DNA of 64,000 nucleotides from Lyophyllum atratum (taxonomy: Eukaryota > Basidiomycota > Agaricomycetes > Agaricales > Lyophyllaceae): the NCBI GenBank assembly GCA_014905825.1, contig JACGCN010000005.1, positions 62,001 to 126,000 on the forward strand. The letters are read 5' to 3'. Below, one piece after another: positions 43,988 to 56,728 of this stretch; positions within the stretch are counted from its first letter, which is position 1; every line of letters starts with the position of its first letter. The notes under the pieces were generated by a model, which saw only the letters and a program-made list of their open reading frames with translations, was not told where the DNA came from and searched no databases. The position numbers and the translations under genes are program-made.

Positions 43988-44730
43988 GTGAGAGTAAAAC
44001 GTGAGGATCATGATACGACGGGATCATCCACTAATCGATTACTCACATCGTTGCTCCGCTGAACTGCCAAACAGCTGCCCAGGGATGGCCTGATCAGACG
44101 CAGAAACGTTCGCACTTTCGCCAGGGTGCATCTCCAATGATGGTGGTTACAAACCAAAAGCTTTGATGGATTCATCATCTGTTTCAAGTAGACTGACACC
44201 GCCCCCCCCCCCCAGGTGTCCCAACCTTCCACGCCCGCTCTACGATAAATCACGATAAAATTGCGGCTAGAATTATAGTATATACTGCTCGGAGTCTCGG
44301 GATATGTGAGTACGTATGTCGGAGGCCATGTGTAGTTCAAACTAGGTGTTGTAGAGTCGTACGAGTGGGAAAAAATGAAATGAAGTAAAAGAGATGGAGT
44401 TTAGAAAAGCAGGGCTCGGTATCGAATAAGACCGTGGAAGAACATCTGGTATGCCCATAATACTGGGGAGAGTCGAGGTGGAGGTCATAAACGTTTAGGT
44501 CGAGGGTAGATGGTGAATGGATGGATGGGTGAATGGGCAGCGAGAACGAGCACTGTGGATGTGGGTGTGGATGCAGCAAGGAGGCCAAAGGATCGTGGAC
44601 ATCTATAAAAAAGAGCGAGAATCGGAAGAATCTGGAGTCGGAGGACGGTGTTCAACGTTCGCGGCATGCCCTACGACCAAGGCACGCCTGCCCTACGATG
44701 ACGGGAGAAGACAACTTCCCAACCCCCACC
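43988..44730. other. Intergenic with a 12-nt C run
   Basis: Contains a run of C at 44202-44213 and otherwise no recognised feature. It separates the F-box gene's 5' end from the 3' end of the MUB1-like gene. Confidence 0.4.
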
Positions 44731-47700
44731 TCACCCCAAAACCATATCACTCTCCTCCACAGGCGACCTAAACCCCACCCCCGCCGCCGCCCCCTCCCCC
44801 GCCCTCCTCCTCCTCCCCGACCCCGACCCCCCTCCCCCCTCCACCCCCGCAGACTGATGCGCGTGCTGATGATGCCCCAAATACGGCGCCGGCTGCCCCC
44901 CCGCCCCCACCGCAAACGTCCTCATCGGCGGCGGCAGCCTCCCATGCCCATGATAATGCGTCCCCCCCTGCATCACCCCACCCCCACCCCCCATAACACC
45001 CGTAACCGTCTCCGCCCTTCTCCTTCCCGCAACACCCGCCCCCTCCGCGTACGCCTCATACCCAGACCCAGACCCCGCATACCGATCCCCGACCGGCGCA
45101 GGTGACACACCCGCCTCCCTCTCCCGAGTCCTCGACGACCCAGGCGCCCCCGTCCCAATGGGCTGCTGCTGCTGCTGGACAAACCCCTGATGCGCCCTCG
45201 CACCCCCCCTCCTCGGCTCAGGCCACCCCTCCCCCCTCCCCACCTCCCCCCTCCTCACCCCCCCACCCATCCCCGGCCCCCTCAACCCCTCCCCCCCCCA
45301 CTCCCCCTCCCTGCCCCATCCCATTCCTAACAACCTCCAACCTCTCCCCCACCCCCACCCTCTCCCTCGCCCTCCTCTCCCTCCCCTCCCTAGAAGCCTG
45401 TACGGGCACCCCACCCCCACCCCCAGCGTCAGGGGCAGCAGAAGCAGAAGCAGAAGCAGGATCCTCGTCGTCCTTGGCGGAGCACCAGAACCGGTGCCCC
45501 TCGGACCAGGCGGTGGACTGACATTCTTTTCCGCAGTATTTGGCTTTGCGGCATCGGCGGCATTTTGCGAATTCGCGGGGGTAGGTTTCCCATCTTCCAC
45601 ATAGCACTATCAACCCAAAAGATTTCAGTCGGGTACTCCAAGATAAGGGGAAGGGAGGGGGGGAAGAAGGGAGGGAAGGGAAGGAGGGAAGAAGGGAAGA
45701 AGGGAAGAAGGGAAGAAGGGAAGAAGGGAAGAAGGGAAGAAGGGAAGAAGGGAAGAAGGGAAGAAGGGAAGAAGGGAACAAGGGAAGAAGGGAAGAAGGG
45801 AACAAGGGAAGAAGGAAGAGAAAAGAGACTGACTGTTGGCACACTGCCGTATCCCCCCCCTCGAATCATCCTTCCTACACGCATTACGCATCACCACCCC
45901 CGCCCAATACTGGATCTCGGGCGGGAGGCGCGGCGGCGGCACGGGGAGGTCGGCCTCGGTCGATGAGGGCTTGAAGGTGAACCGTTCCACCAGGGAGAAT
46001 ACGTTTGTCTGGCGCTGCGGTTTGCTCGAGCTCGGCATCCCCACCATCGAGGTAGACTCCTTCTCCTTCTCCCTCAACGACACCGTCTCCCTGTGTTCCT
46101 TCTCCTTCCCCCGTCCCCCCACCCCAACGATCTAAAAAACCCACTCGCACCCGTCTCCTTCCCCTCCTTCTCCCTCTCCTTCCCCGCCCTCCCCTTCCCC
46201 GGCGTAACCACCTCCCTCTCCCCGCCCCTCTCCCCTGCCCCTGTCCCACCCCCCCTCCCAGCGACCCCCCACTTCCCCCCAACAACATCCACACTCGCCG
46301 GATGAAACGTCACCCGCGGCTTATAAAACGCCTGCCTCACATGCGGATACTTGCTCAGATACGCCAACAGCTGCAACGAAAGCAACACGTCTTCGTCCCT
46401 ATACGGGCCCTGCTGCTCCTGCTCCTTCCCATGCCCATGATGGTGGTGGTGGTGGTGGTGTGTGTGGCTGTGCGTGGAGGTGCGGTGGTGTCTGCTGTGT
46501 CCCGTCGTCTGCGGGGAGGTGGAGGGGACAGCGCCCGTTGCGGCTGGTTGAGTTTGAGAAGGCGCATGTCGGGCCGGGGATACGACAGCTGCAGCAGGAC
46601 CCGCCTGCGCGCGTCCCCCTCCCCCCAACATCGCAGGTAACCCCACCACCCCCGGTCTCGGCGTCTCATCCGGTGCACCCCCCCTCCTCCTCTCATGCCC
46701 ACGTCCCTGCCCCCCTCCCTGCTCGCCCTCCCCACCAGAATTCGACGTACCCCCCTCCACCTCCCCCTCCCCCTCGCTCTCCCCACCCAAAACCATGCCC
46801 TCCGCACGCGCGACGGCAATAGCCCCAGGCGCCCCCGGCGGCGCCCCCATCGCGAAATCGTCGTTCGCCTCAAGGGATACGATCCCGTCCTCTACACCGC
46901 CTGCGCCCCCACCTCCGACTCCCACACCAAACGCACCTCCGCCAGCTGCGAGGCCGACTCCCACCACGAGGCCGCCGGCGTCCGGGTCCTCGTTGATGAT
47001 GATATGCGCGTCGGGGGCGACTGCTCCTGCGGGCGGGTCGTCTGACACGATACCTACTGCGCGCCGTGCATGCGAGTGGCTCAGGGACAGCCTATGCGCG
47101 TGCGCGGTATGTCTCTGGGTGTATTGACCACTCCCGCTGGCCTGGCCCCGCTCCCGATCCATATCAACATCCCCATCCGCATCCACCTCCCCATCATCCT
47201 CCGTCTCCGTATCCGGCCTCGAACTCGAATACTCCGCCGGGCTATCCGGCGACACCCCCCTCCCCCTCCCCCTCTGTCCCTGTAATTGTTGAGGTGGTGC
47301 GGGATCCCATATGGGCCGCGCGATGATGGTGCCGCTGCGGTCGCGGGAGGGGACGACGACGCTGCCCGTGGGCGTGCCGGACTCGATGGGGGTGGGGGCG
47401 GTGGAGGCGTCGGTGGAGAGTTCGGTGTCGCTGCCTGAGGGGGGGCCGGAGGGGGAGGCGGAGCTGGCGGAGAGGAGGAGGAGGGCGTCGTGTAGGTTGG
47501 AGGTGTGTGGGAGGGAGGTGTGGGAGTCCTGGGGGAGGTGGGGGTTAGTAAAGTGGGATGATAAAAATAGAAGTAGGTAGACGTGAGGACGTGGCATGGT
47601 GATGACGGGTTGAGAGTAGAAGACATTTTGGGGAAGCGTCTCCCTGCCTGCCGCCCATTCACTCGCAGGAGTGAATGAGATGGGACGTGGCATGGTCATG

Positions 47701-48644
47701 ACGGGTTGAAAGTAAAAGCCAATCGTCTGGTAGGTAAGCGTCTCCTGGGCCTCGAGCCCGGCTCCTACGCGCACCCACCCATGCACTCGTAGGGAGTGAA
47801 TAAAATGACATATCGCCATCTGCAGCAAGGGCTCCTCATGCTCGCGCTCCTAGTCGCAAGGGCCGTGACACCGCAGGCATGTCCACCTCCGTGACTCAAA
47901 AGAATAATGAAAAAAGCACACACCTCTTCTAATCTCAACGTCGGGGGTCTCGGCCCCCTCTGCGGGAGTGGCTGCCTGTTCCTCTGCCTCTCCAGCTCCG
48001 CCGCCTGCTCCCTCTGCCGCTGCACCAACTGCGCCTCCCTCCTCGCCGACCTCTGCTCCCTCGTCTCCCTCGGCATCCCCGTCGCACTCGAGCTCGCACC
48101 CACCGCAAACCCCTTATTCGCCAACCACGCCTCCAGTATACACCCCACCACCTCCAGCGTCCCCGCCTGCACCACCCTCGACCGAATCGGCTCGCTCCCC
48201 CTCACGCCTATATTCACGACGCACTGGAACGCGAGCGAAAAGCGGTACGCGGCCTGCTTGTCGAAGGTCGCTGGGTTGAGCGTTGGTACGGGTTTGGGCG
48301 GGTGGAGGGTGGGGGGGATGAGCCCGTAGAGGACGGCGCCGTTCTCCTGGGGCGGGGGGCAGATGCAGAAGTCGTGCAGGATGCGCACGAGGCGCTCGAG
48401 GCCGCCGTCCATGGTCATGATTTCACGGATCCGGGGCGAGGTGGAGGTGAGGTACGTGAGGTGGGTGAGGGAGTTGAGGAGGGGGAGCGGCGATGTCGTG
48501 TCCAGGGCTGATCCGGGGATGAATATGGGTATGGGGAAGAGGAGAATGAGAAGGGGGGTACTTACCACGACGGTCGTAGAGCTGGGAGGTGATGCAGACG
48601 CATGCTTTGTTTTGTGTGGGAAACGCAAAGTTCGATTCGCGCAT
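44731..48644 (-). CDS. mub1: MUB1/samB-like MYND zinc-finger protein
   Basis: Minus strand. Exon 1 is 48644-48566, exon 2 48507-47924, exon 3 from 47528 to about 46130, then a block ending at 45834 (intron 45833-45607), and a last exon from 45606 to 44731. The N-terminus MRESNFAFPTQNKACVCITS and the LTHLTYLTSTSPRIREIM region (ARM-like) are the conserved start of this family. The middle is Gly/Ser/His-rich (HTHHHHHHHHGHG). Then come NVFSLVERFTF and RLPPEIQYWAG, and the MYND finger (KCRRCRKAKYCGKECQ ... GHRFWC). In yeast Mub1 partners the Ubr2-Rad6 ligase; Aspergillus samB affects morphogenesis. Two frame changes, near 46,074-46,138 and between about 45,440 and 45,220, are not explained by introns I can see; both are in G/C runs. 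Confidence 0.8.
45687..45813. repeat. 8-bp microsatellite in a MUB1 intron
   Basis: About 15 near-perfect copies of AAGAAGGG (plus strand), inside the intron just before the MYND exon. Likely length-polymorphic between strains. Confidence 0.85.
47582..47810. repeat. Tandem repeat in MUB1 intron 2
   Basis: The 395-bp intron (47529-47923) contains two diverged copies of an approximately 100-bp sequence (each with GGACGTGGCATGGT and ATGACGGGTTGA). This explains its unusual length for this genome. Confidence 0.6.
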
Positions 48645-49347
48645 TCGGGGGGACTCGACGCTCGGACGCTGGCAGGGGACGTGTAGGGAGTGGTTCGTGG
48701 TCTTGCTCGCTGGTGGCGTGTTCTGGGCGGGAGGGCAATGATCGACTTGTGTGCGTCTGTTTGGGGTGGCTGACTCAGAACAATGCCACCAACTACAACA
48801 AAGATCTAATCAACATCTATCAACGGTCTTTGTCGAATACACCTGGCGCTATGCTTCGAAGAAAGGAACATGTCGCCTGTTGTCACGCAGTAAGCCCGAC
48901 ATCGTTTCATCATCCACTCCTAGCATCCTCAGTCATCCATCTACACATCACTACTACTCATCATCCCGGCCACCCCAGCCGAACTCCTCTACAACCCGCC
49001 ATTAATGCCACAGCCACACCCCATCCCCGCGCCGTCAAATCGTTCATACCCGATTGGCTGAAACGGGTCAACTAAGTTCAATTGGCCAGCGCCTTAGTAT
49101 CCGGTTGTTGATGAAAAGAAACAGATAAGGGACGGATACAAAGGCAGGTAGAACATGTTCTCGCAACAGATCAATATGCCGTCGCATCTCAACCACGCGT
49201 CGTCGGCCCAGTTGGACAATAACGGGATGGAATACGTGGTTCCTTCCGAATCTATAAGTCCTCGGCGGCCTCAGGCTGTAATAGTACAAGGAACCGACCA
49301 AGCCGCTTTCCAACTCTCATTGCAAACAAGAACCAACTCTTCTACAA
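48645..49347. other. MUB1 5' flank and spacer to tRNA-Leu
   Basis: Promoter side of the MUB1-like gene. A plus-strand open frame crossing it starts inside the MUB1 exon and shows no domain. No further feature. Confidence 0.4.
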
Positions 49348-49427
49348 GGCAACTTGGCCGAGCGGTCTAAGGCGCCAGAATCAGGATCTGGTCTTTCGGG
49401 GCGTGAGTTCGAATCTCACAGTTGTCA
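49348..49427 (+). tRNA. tRNA-Leu (anticodon CAG)
   Basis: Folds as a type-II tRNA. The acceptor GGCAACT pairs with AGTTGTC (one G-U). The D arm contains CCGAGCGGTCTAAGGC. The anticodon stem CCAGA/TCTGG encloses a loop with CAG at 49382-49384. A short variable arm is followed by the T arm GTGAGTTCGAATCTCAC and discriminator A. No intron. Confidence 0.9.
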
Positions 49428-51357
49428 TGCGACCTCGTCAGGGGACACCACTTCTTTTTCCAAGGTCACTCGAGTCTTGGGAGTCTGGTCCTCCATGCCC
49501 GAATCGTCCATTAGGATTTAACTTTTGAGAATGCATCCTTGCTAGTGCAATGGTGACGTCCCTGTATCGTCCTCGCTCACGTAAAGTTCCAGATCTTCCG
49601 GCAACACCAGGGCACGAGTGCGAGAGGATGTCTGACCGCCGATTCGAGTCTCTTGGCCCTTGGGGCCAGATACACATGGATATGGTAGCATCATAGTACG
49701 CTGAGCGCTCTCCATCATCTTCTCTCACTATTTCCCCCTTATACACCTTCCTCTCTCTGCTAGACCTGCCCCCATACAGCAACATATATAGTGCCCTGAG
49801 CGCTGAGCGCTCTCCATTCTCTCCTCACCCAATCCTCCTTACCCACCTTTCTCTCTCTGCTAGACCTGACCCCGATGTCCATGCTCGGCCGAAGGCAACT
49901 CCGGTCGTGTTCAACCGGCGTCCTCGCAGGTACACTCTTTACCGACGCTGAAAAGAGCGTTTACATGTTCGACCAAGGTACGTCCAAGCTATTACACCCG
50001 ACCGGCAAAGCTCATAGGTGTTTCCATAGTACCCAGACGCCAACACGTTCGGAAAAGCAGCACCGAGAGCCAACCCCGACCATGCCGCTAGACCTTCCCC
50101 CGCTGTTCATGCTCACCGACACCCGAAGTCAACTCAGTCACGTTTAATCGTGTCCTCGCAGGTACACCCTTTACCGACGTTGGGGATTGAAAAGAGTGTT
50201 TGTATGTCCAACAAAGGTATGTCCAAGCTACTATACTCAACCGGCGAAGCTCATACGCATGTCCAGAGTACTCACGCGCCAGCACGTTCGGGAACGTAGG
50301 ACCAGCAGCCGACCCTGACTGTGCCGTGATATGATCTTCCTGTCATCCTCCTCGAATGCATCCTCCATGACGAATTCTACAAATTTGGTGTGGTCATGAT
50401 ACATGGGACGACCAAAAAATGGAGCATTCGGGGACGGAGAGGCGTTCTACAGTCTAAACGTTAACATGAAACGTGACTACGAGGTAAGCCATGAATCAGG
50501 GCCATTCAGATTGATGCAGACGCCTCTACTTAGCTGTCTTTTCAAGGGAACTGAACCCACTCTTTCCGTACCGACCGCTCATGAGCGCCGCTGAGTACGA
50601 GGGACCAAGACATGGCGTTCACCCGGCCGCATCCTACAGTCATCACTGGCTAAATCACCCCTACATCCCTCGGCGTCTCATCGGCGTCAGGTCTGTATGC
50701 TCCGTTGAAGTCCTCCACATTCCATGGTGTTTGGGTCCGCCATGTCTTAGGTGCGAGCTATCTGCTTCGGAACCGTACGATCGGTCGACGGCTCTGAGCA
50801 CTAGACGCGTCTCGCTGGCCGCCATGGGATCCAAACAAACCCGCTTAACTGTTGAAACGTTGACCGAACTTACTGTTGAGGTAGTAAGTATTCCCTGGCG
50901 TCAGAGGTACCACATGATCAAGGTTTATGACCCAAGGTATGTCAGCCTTGTAGGATAATACGCCTTTTTCGCTTCCACGGTCATCGGCACCGACCTCCCA
51001 CAGTGGGGAGTTGTCCGTCGAGACTCGAGACGTTCAGCACCATGACAAGCCAGGTGCGTCACACGTCCGCCACGCTTCCACCGGCAGCCCTACCTTGAAA
51101 CGGGTTGGGACAGGAAATGGCCTCCGAAGAGGATATTCTCAAGTAGAGCGCGCTACTGTGTATACTACGCTTGAACTAGCATGCTGAAAATGTCAGCAAA
51201 TTTTGATTTCGAGGACTCTCTTTTGTACACATGAGTTTAATGTAATCGTGAACGACGAGAGTTTGGAATTTTCGCAAGCTATGATACCAAAGGTCAATTG
51301 CATGGAAATATTGACGCCAGTAGACCCTGCGCAGGACGCCGCTGATTAGATACCGAG
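49428..51357. other. Intergenic with short repeats, no supported gene
   Basis: Apart from a repeated GAGCGCTCTCCAT...CTCTCTGCTAGACCTG pattern (49,700-49,870) and the tandem duplication listed separately, I see no coding or RNA feature. Confidence 0.45.
49882..50335. repeat. Diverged 231-bp tandem duplication
   Basis: Two copies aligned at CCTCGCAGGTACAC (49922 and 50153), about 75-80% similar by eye over their length. Both keep GT-rich, splice-like sequence, but no frame is conserved between them. Confidence 0.65.
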
Positions 51358-53315
51358 TTAGCCACTGGGGGAGGTAGAAGGCAGTGCAGGTGGAGAAGGC
51401 GGTTCAAGTGGCATCTTGGGATCTCCTTCGTCTGCGGTAGGAAACTTTTCCGAGCAAAGAAAGGCCTTCCAGACTTTACGGTCTACTCCTCGAGCGGCAT
51501 CGAGGAGTGAAACGATCGTGACAGCTGATATAACCAACGCAAAAATCTGAGAATGCCTTTCAGTGATTGCTAAGTTCACGTACTATGAAGGACCACGCAC
51601 CTGACCGAACGTCATCGTCACAGACTGGTTCGGGTTAGAGGCAATGGAGCTCTGAATCCACAGTGCGTTTGGCGAGATGACCAGCACTCCAGCTTTGAGG
51701 ATATGGGCTCTTGATACCGTCGCTTTCCTGAAATGATGTAAGTCCTATGAGTGACGGACAGAGATCAGCATACCAGATCTCTTTATATGAGCGTTTTCTT
51801 CCCCTTGACCAAATCGACGTCGTGAGCCACCCGAGGCACCAGATCGATAGAATATAGGTGTTTAGTCCGAACGGCCATTGGGACTTGGATTGAAGAAACG
51901 AGTTCTTTCCACCTAGATTTTGCGCTCCAAGTAGACCAAAAATTCTCCACGCAAGGCTGCTTCCTACCAATGTGAGGCTAACAGCAATTCCAAATCTAAA
52001 GAGACATTGATCAGCAAACGGATTCAACGAGAAAAAGATACTACATACAATAGCACATAGACGATTACCATCAGTGGATTTCGCCTACCCGGCCAGGGAA
52101 AGTAGTTTACGACTAGAGGGATGCATATAGCGACCAGGAAGATATCAGAAGCCGGGGGGAGGGGTATAGGTGCAAAACTAATGAGATAGCTCATGAACCC
52201 CACCAGAGTTACACCTTTTGTGCTAGAATACACCCATCAGTAGATTTTGGGGGGATACAGCATCAACCATACCCTCGAATATATCTTCGAAGAAGCCCCA
52301 ATGTAATGCGTATGGGACGTTCTTTGTAATCCAGCCAAGGGACATAGATCAGAATTACGAAGACAAGTGTCGGCTCGAGGATGGCAAGAGCGATGCGGGG
52401 CATGGCGCAGAGTTGCATGACCGCGAAAATTGCTGACATGGTGTGGTAACCACTGTGTTTGTATATGACGTTCGTCGACACCTCGATCCATGTCACAATA
52501 TCTTGCTGTGCGGCGTCCTGCCAATTGGTCCGTTCCTCGCTACTTTCCTGAAGTCGACTAAACTCCCATGCACAAGTATACGTTAACACTAGACAAAGTA
52601 AAACTACATAACATTACTTACGAAGAGTGCACAGGATCCGGTAAAGAGGTAAGATGATTCTTCCATCGTGTATCCAGGTGGAAGGCCAAGCGAAACACAC
52701 CGATAATGATCACCACCCACACAAGTTGGATGACAAATGGCAACGGCCATAATAGCACGACCCAGAGCTTCTGTCCGTAGTCCTTGTTGCACGCTGGCTG
52801 GCTGAAGGTGATGTGAGGTGATGGGATGAATATGACGCAGATCATCGTGATCCAATACGCGAGACTACCGAAGGATATGACCTTCAACAGGCGAATCTCC
52901 CAAGACTTAGGGTTGTTCTTCTGCACCGGAAAGCGACTGGGTCTCCACAGCGACCAGAATGTGAGAACCCACAGGGTAAAACTTGCAGGTGACGCAGCCA
53001 TGATAAGTGCGAACACGCCGTCACTTTGTGTGAGGTTATGATTGATAATCGATATCATCGTGGCGACGAAGAGGGAATACAGAAGGCCAAGATGAGCGTA
53101 TATCATAGGGCGAATCAACGGTGGATAGTATATGAGCGCTATGGCTGATGATGATTAAAGAATCAGCGCCGAAGTCCAGGTACATCTACTGTAAATGTCG
53201 ACGTACTAAAAGTGAACGATGTGACGTAAACTATGCACCCAGATGGTTGGAATGAGCTTTCACGGTTGAAAAGGAATCAACTAACTTGATACTTGCTGGC
53301 CGACACCCGTGACAT
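51358..53315 (-). CDS. Multipass membrane protein, about seven transmembrane segments
   Basis: Eight exons on the minus strand (53315-53286, 53205-53190, 53144-52622, 52557-52273, 52222-52049, 51995-51774, 51727-51601, 51546-51358) close in frame to 521 aa. Exon 2 is only 16 nt. Hydrophobic segments include ALIYYPPLIRPMIYAHLGLL, VISFGSLAYWITMICVIFI, LWVVLLWPLPFVIQLVWVVI, IALAILEPTLVFVILIYVPW, DIFLVAICIPLVVNYFPW and IAVSLTLVGSSLAWRIFGLL. Weakly hydrophobic ones follow, and a Pro/Ser-rich cytosolic-type tail ends the protein. The layout resembles the large set of uncharacterised agaric 7TM proteins. No signal peptide, enzyme motif or receptor signature is seen, so no function is assigned. Confidence 0.75.
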
Positions 53316-54274
53316 CGGAATTTGGACATGGACCAAGATCACAAGAGTCCCGGGGAGGGTCCAGACAGTAAGCCTTCAAAAATAATGGATCTTGAGGCTG
53401 AAACGTTAAGGTGGTCATGGCTGGTAGACAAGGTCTTCGGAAGCTTCTACGAAGGGGAGATTATAACGGAGGTGGTTGGTATAAATAGTAGAAGCGGAGT
53501 CGACACCGTTCGGGGGGCGAGATTCTCACTTCACATGAAGAGAAATCTATGTGCGAAGTCTAGTCGTGAAATCTTCGGGGAATCAGACCTCAAGGTTTCA
53601 ATGCCCTAGTCCATATCGATCAGTTCGTACTTTATATGTCTTCAGAACGACAGGAATACGCGTCCATCAGCACAATTTGGGGCGAAAGAACTTACAATCA
53701 GCATGGGCCGAAGCTTGCAACGTCCAGGAGGAAGCCTTGAGGCAGATCTAAATGCAAAGTGACAGATCATATGCATGGGAACTGCCAGGCCGGCGCTAAA
53801 GGACCTCCGTTTTGACAACGAGGTAGGCCCCAGGGTAAAAATAGAGACTATACACCCTCTTTCATGTGGATAATCAGCCACCAACGCGCTTGTTCTAAAA
53901 GTGATCGTCCCGTCGCCTCGGACTCCTTGTCTAATCGCGAGTCACACTGGAGCCTGGGCGCTACAGAATTGAGAAGCCCTCTGAGACCTATCAAAAAAAA
54001 ATAAGCTGGTGAATGAAGTCAGCTGAGTCTAACGTACCAGCCGCTGATCTTGCATCTTGGGAATGCTCAAGTACAGTTTTGGCGAACGGAGAATTGCAAT
54101 GTTCTTGTTCGGTGACTACTATGCATCGTCAGCTTACATGATTCAACGTCCATATGATCATCGGATGGATGACTGACCTGGCCAGGATGCCGACTCTGCT
54201 TTCAGTTCAGTACCGCGATGGAGGGTTCCCAGTTTCGTCTCGGGGACGAAGAGGCAGGTCCTGAGTCCTGGCAG
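53316..54274. other. Intergenic; one unsupported small ORF
   Basis: A 95-codon frame starts at 53322, divergent from the membrane-protein gene by 6 bp, and has no recognisable domain; I do not call it a gene. The rest (53,610-54,274) shows no feature. Confidence 0.4.
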
Positions 54275-55004
54275 TAGCCTTATTCAAAGTTGGCCGAAGT
54301 CGAAGTCGAAGTCGCAGCTGAAGGCTGACAAATATAAAATTTCGAGCTCCGCTACATGCGCGATGTCACGCTCGTCAATCTGGGCTCGTCGATAGCAACT
54401 TCTCCCCATCGTACGGCCGTTACGGCCATGCTCGACACGCGAAAGGAGTTAATAAAATTATTTATAGCAATCACCATGTACCAAATGCTGGAAATATACA
54501 TCTCACTCGGGAATACACCCAGGACCTGTAGAGTATTGGAGATGATGATGATGCAGTCATATTTAGCCGCCGGCAAGCTACACTACAGAGCTAAGAAGCG
54601 GGGATAGCTAAGTATCCGTGAAATAAAGTAAAGTAAATAATGTCCGTTTGTAGGTACGCGATGGGATTAAAGTTCTCTTCCTGTACGGCAGATCGGTCGT
54701 CGTTGTGTAGCGGGTTGATGCGAGAATGGAGTGGGAGTGGGGGGCATAGTGGGTGGGTATCATACGCATTAGGCATAGCATGTAAGAGAAAAGAAAAGGA
54801 AAAAAAGGGGGTGTCGTGTGAAACTTGCTGGCGCGCTGTCGCCTCTTGTGGGCGGGCGCATGTGTATGGTCCGCTCTTGGGGTTTATTGGAAGGAGGCGG
54901 GCGCGTGCGTCACGATCTGGTCACACTCGGAGCTCGAAATTTTATATTTGTCAGCCTTCAGCTGCGACTTCGACTTCGACTTCGGCCAACTTTGAATAAG
55001 GCTA
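54275..55004. mobile_element. MITE with 77-bp inverted repeats
   Basis: 54275-54351 is the reverse complement of 54928-55004 with no mismatch that I can see. The ends read TAGCCTTATTCAAAG, and three tandem CGAAGT units lie inside each arm. The 576-bp interior has only short frames. The flanks share TGGCAG (54269-54274 and 55006-55011), with one extra base on the right, suggesting a 6-7-bp target duplication. The superfamily is uncertain; a non-autonomous DNA transposon is the natural reading. Confidence 0.8.
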
Positions 55005-56728
55005 GTGGCAGACCCAGGCTGAGGTAGGGATCATGTGATTTAACGGCGGTCGGGGCTGCAGGCAAACAACACCAACGAGGCCCCTTCAGCAAGCCTCGAG
55101 GACTTGAACGACACGTTCACAAGCAATGTCAGACGCGGGCTTGCCGCACTCCTTGGAAGGATATGTCGCAGGTATGCTATCTTCTATATACCTACTACGC
55201 TGTCTGATAAGTAGTCACACTTCCAGACTCTCTAGCCCACCCTCTACTACACCTCTGCTGACAAAATCCGCCCATATCCACGCTGCAGGAAGCACGCCTC
55301 CAAGCTAGCGTTCTAGAATTCCTCGAGGACGACAGCAGCGCGTGTCATTTTGTGAATATCCGTAATTCGCAGCCCTCCCTCGTATGACAGCGGCACAGTA
55401 TGTCCAGCGTTCATTCTGGCGATATCAGCTCATGTCATCTTCCAGATCAATTTGCGAAGTCGGACATGTTTCTGGTCGCTCAGTCAAGCTTGAGATCTGA
55501 GAGGCGTGTACAATACCACTTGAGTACGTTCCCTCTTGTTTTTTTTTGACGATTAGTTTTATAATTTTTTTGTTTTTGTTAGAGGCATTCTCGGCATCCA
55601 AGATGATTTCAATTTGGCTAGAGTCTTATTTACCAACATCCATGAAGGTGCGCCCTTGGCCTCCGTGATCTGGGCTGTTCTAACGATATACACGACTATC
55701 CAGGCCAAATTCGGGCGATGTCTGTTCTCGTAATGCACCTCCATTTCGCGTTGCGCGTCGCCAGCCGGACTTCAATCACGTACGGGCGTCAACTTTTACT
55801 TCTATCCGACGCTCCTGGCATGCGCAAACCCGGACCTATCCCATGCCATGGTTAAATATCGGCGTTGGTTATCGTGGTCTTACCCGGGCTCCGAATTACG
55901 TATGCGGACACATACACATGGCGACGTGGCCGAATGATTGAACGACTCTCTTCCACCGACGATAGCTCATCCCGCACCCGGATACGACCATGGCAAGTGT
56001 ATCCAAGTCCGTCCAAGTCCTAGACCTCATGTTTGAAGGTATGTATCCTTGATTGACACCCGCTTGTCTTTGGATGCTGACCTCTGCCGCTTTTAGTACA
56101 TTAAGGGTCAGCCTAGGGGGCTTGCTGTATAGGCTTCGGGCAGCGGTACTATACACATGAGCCTGAAGTAAGATACTATCACCTTCACCCACTCGCACCA
56201 TGCCCGCCTCTGATTATATCGCAAGTCCCGGTCGAAAAATTATGGGGTGCTCCAAGACCGGAGCCCTTCCTTTTCGGCCAAGTGGTTTCCTTCTTTCTTT
56301 TGTTTCCTGCTACTCTTCTTTATCGTTCTCTAGCCGCTCCCCATGCTTTACCACTTTACCACTTTACCCACTACCTCTATGACCTTTAACCTTTACCCTT
56401 TGCTCTCTACCCTTTACTCCTTATCCTTTCACCTTCGACCGCTGCAACCGTGATGTTGTCTACTTGGATCATTGAAGGTACGCCTTTCGACTTGCGTCTC
56501 TCATTCCCTGCTCACCGGTCTAAAGATGCGTTGAAAGTCGTTAATCGTCAATATAAGTGCATTTCAAGGATGGCCGTGATTCGCGACGCGATATGGAAGA
56601 CATTGATGGCTCGGGTACGTACTTCACATCACCACGAGGCATTGCAACTAACAGATTCCAGATTGTCCCGCTAATACTCGGGCTGGCGAGCGCATTCGGC
56701 TATCTTCAATAGAGTGAGAGATGCAAAC
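55005..56728. other. Intergenic with unlinked exon-like fragments
   Basis: Several short stretches look spliced and coding, for example 55,290-55,390, 55,585-55,733, and three pieces at 56453-56477, 56526-56614 and 56662-56712 that join in frame to a 54-residue peptide. None shows a domain and they cannot be linked into one gene, so they are recorded as possible exons or relics only. Confidence 0.3.

Noticed and set aside
44533..46300. Long Pro/Arg/Gly-rich frames on both strands around the MUB1 C-terminus
   Set aside because: Produced by G/C-run composition; only the minus-strand frames containing MYND and the conserved end fit the family.
48602..49075. 157-codon plus-strand frame in the MUB1 promoter
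   Set aside because: Begins antisense to MUB1 exon 1 and has no domain.
53322..53609. 95-codon ORF divergent from the membrane-protein gene
   Set aside because: Starts 6 bp from the other gene's ATG, no homology or splice evidence.
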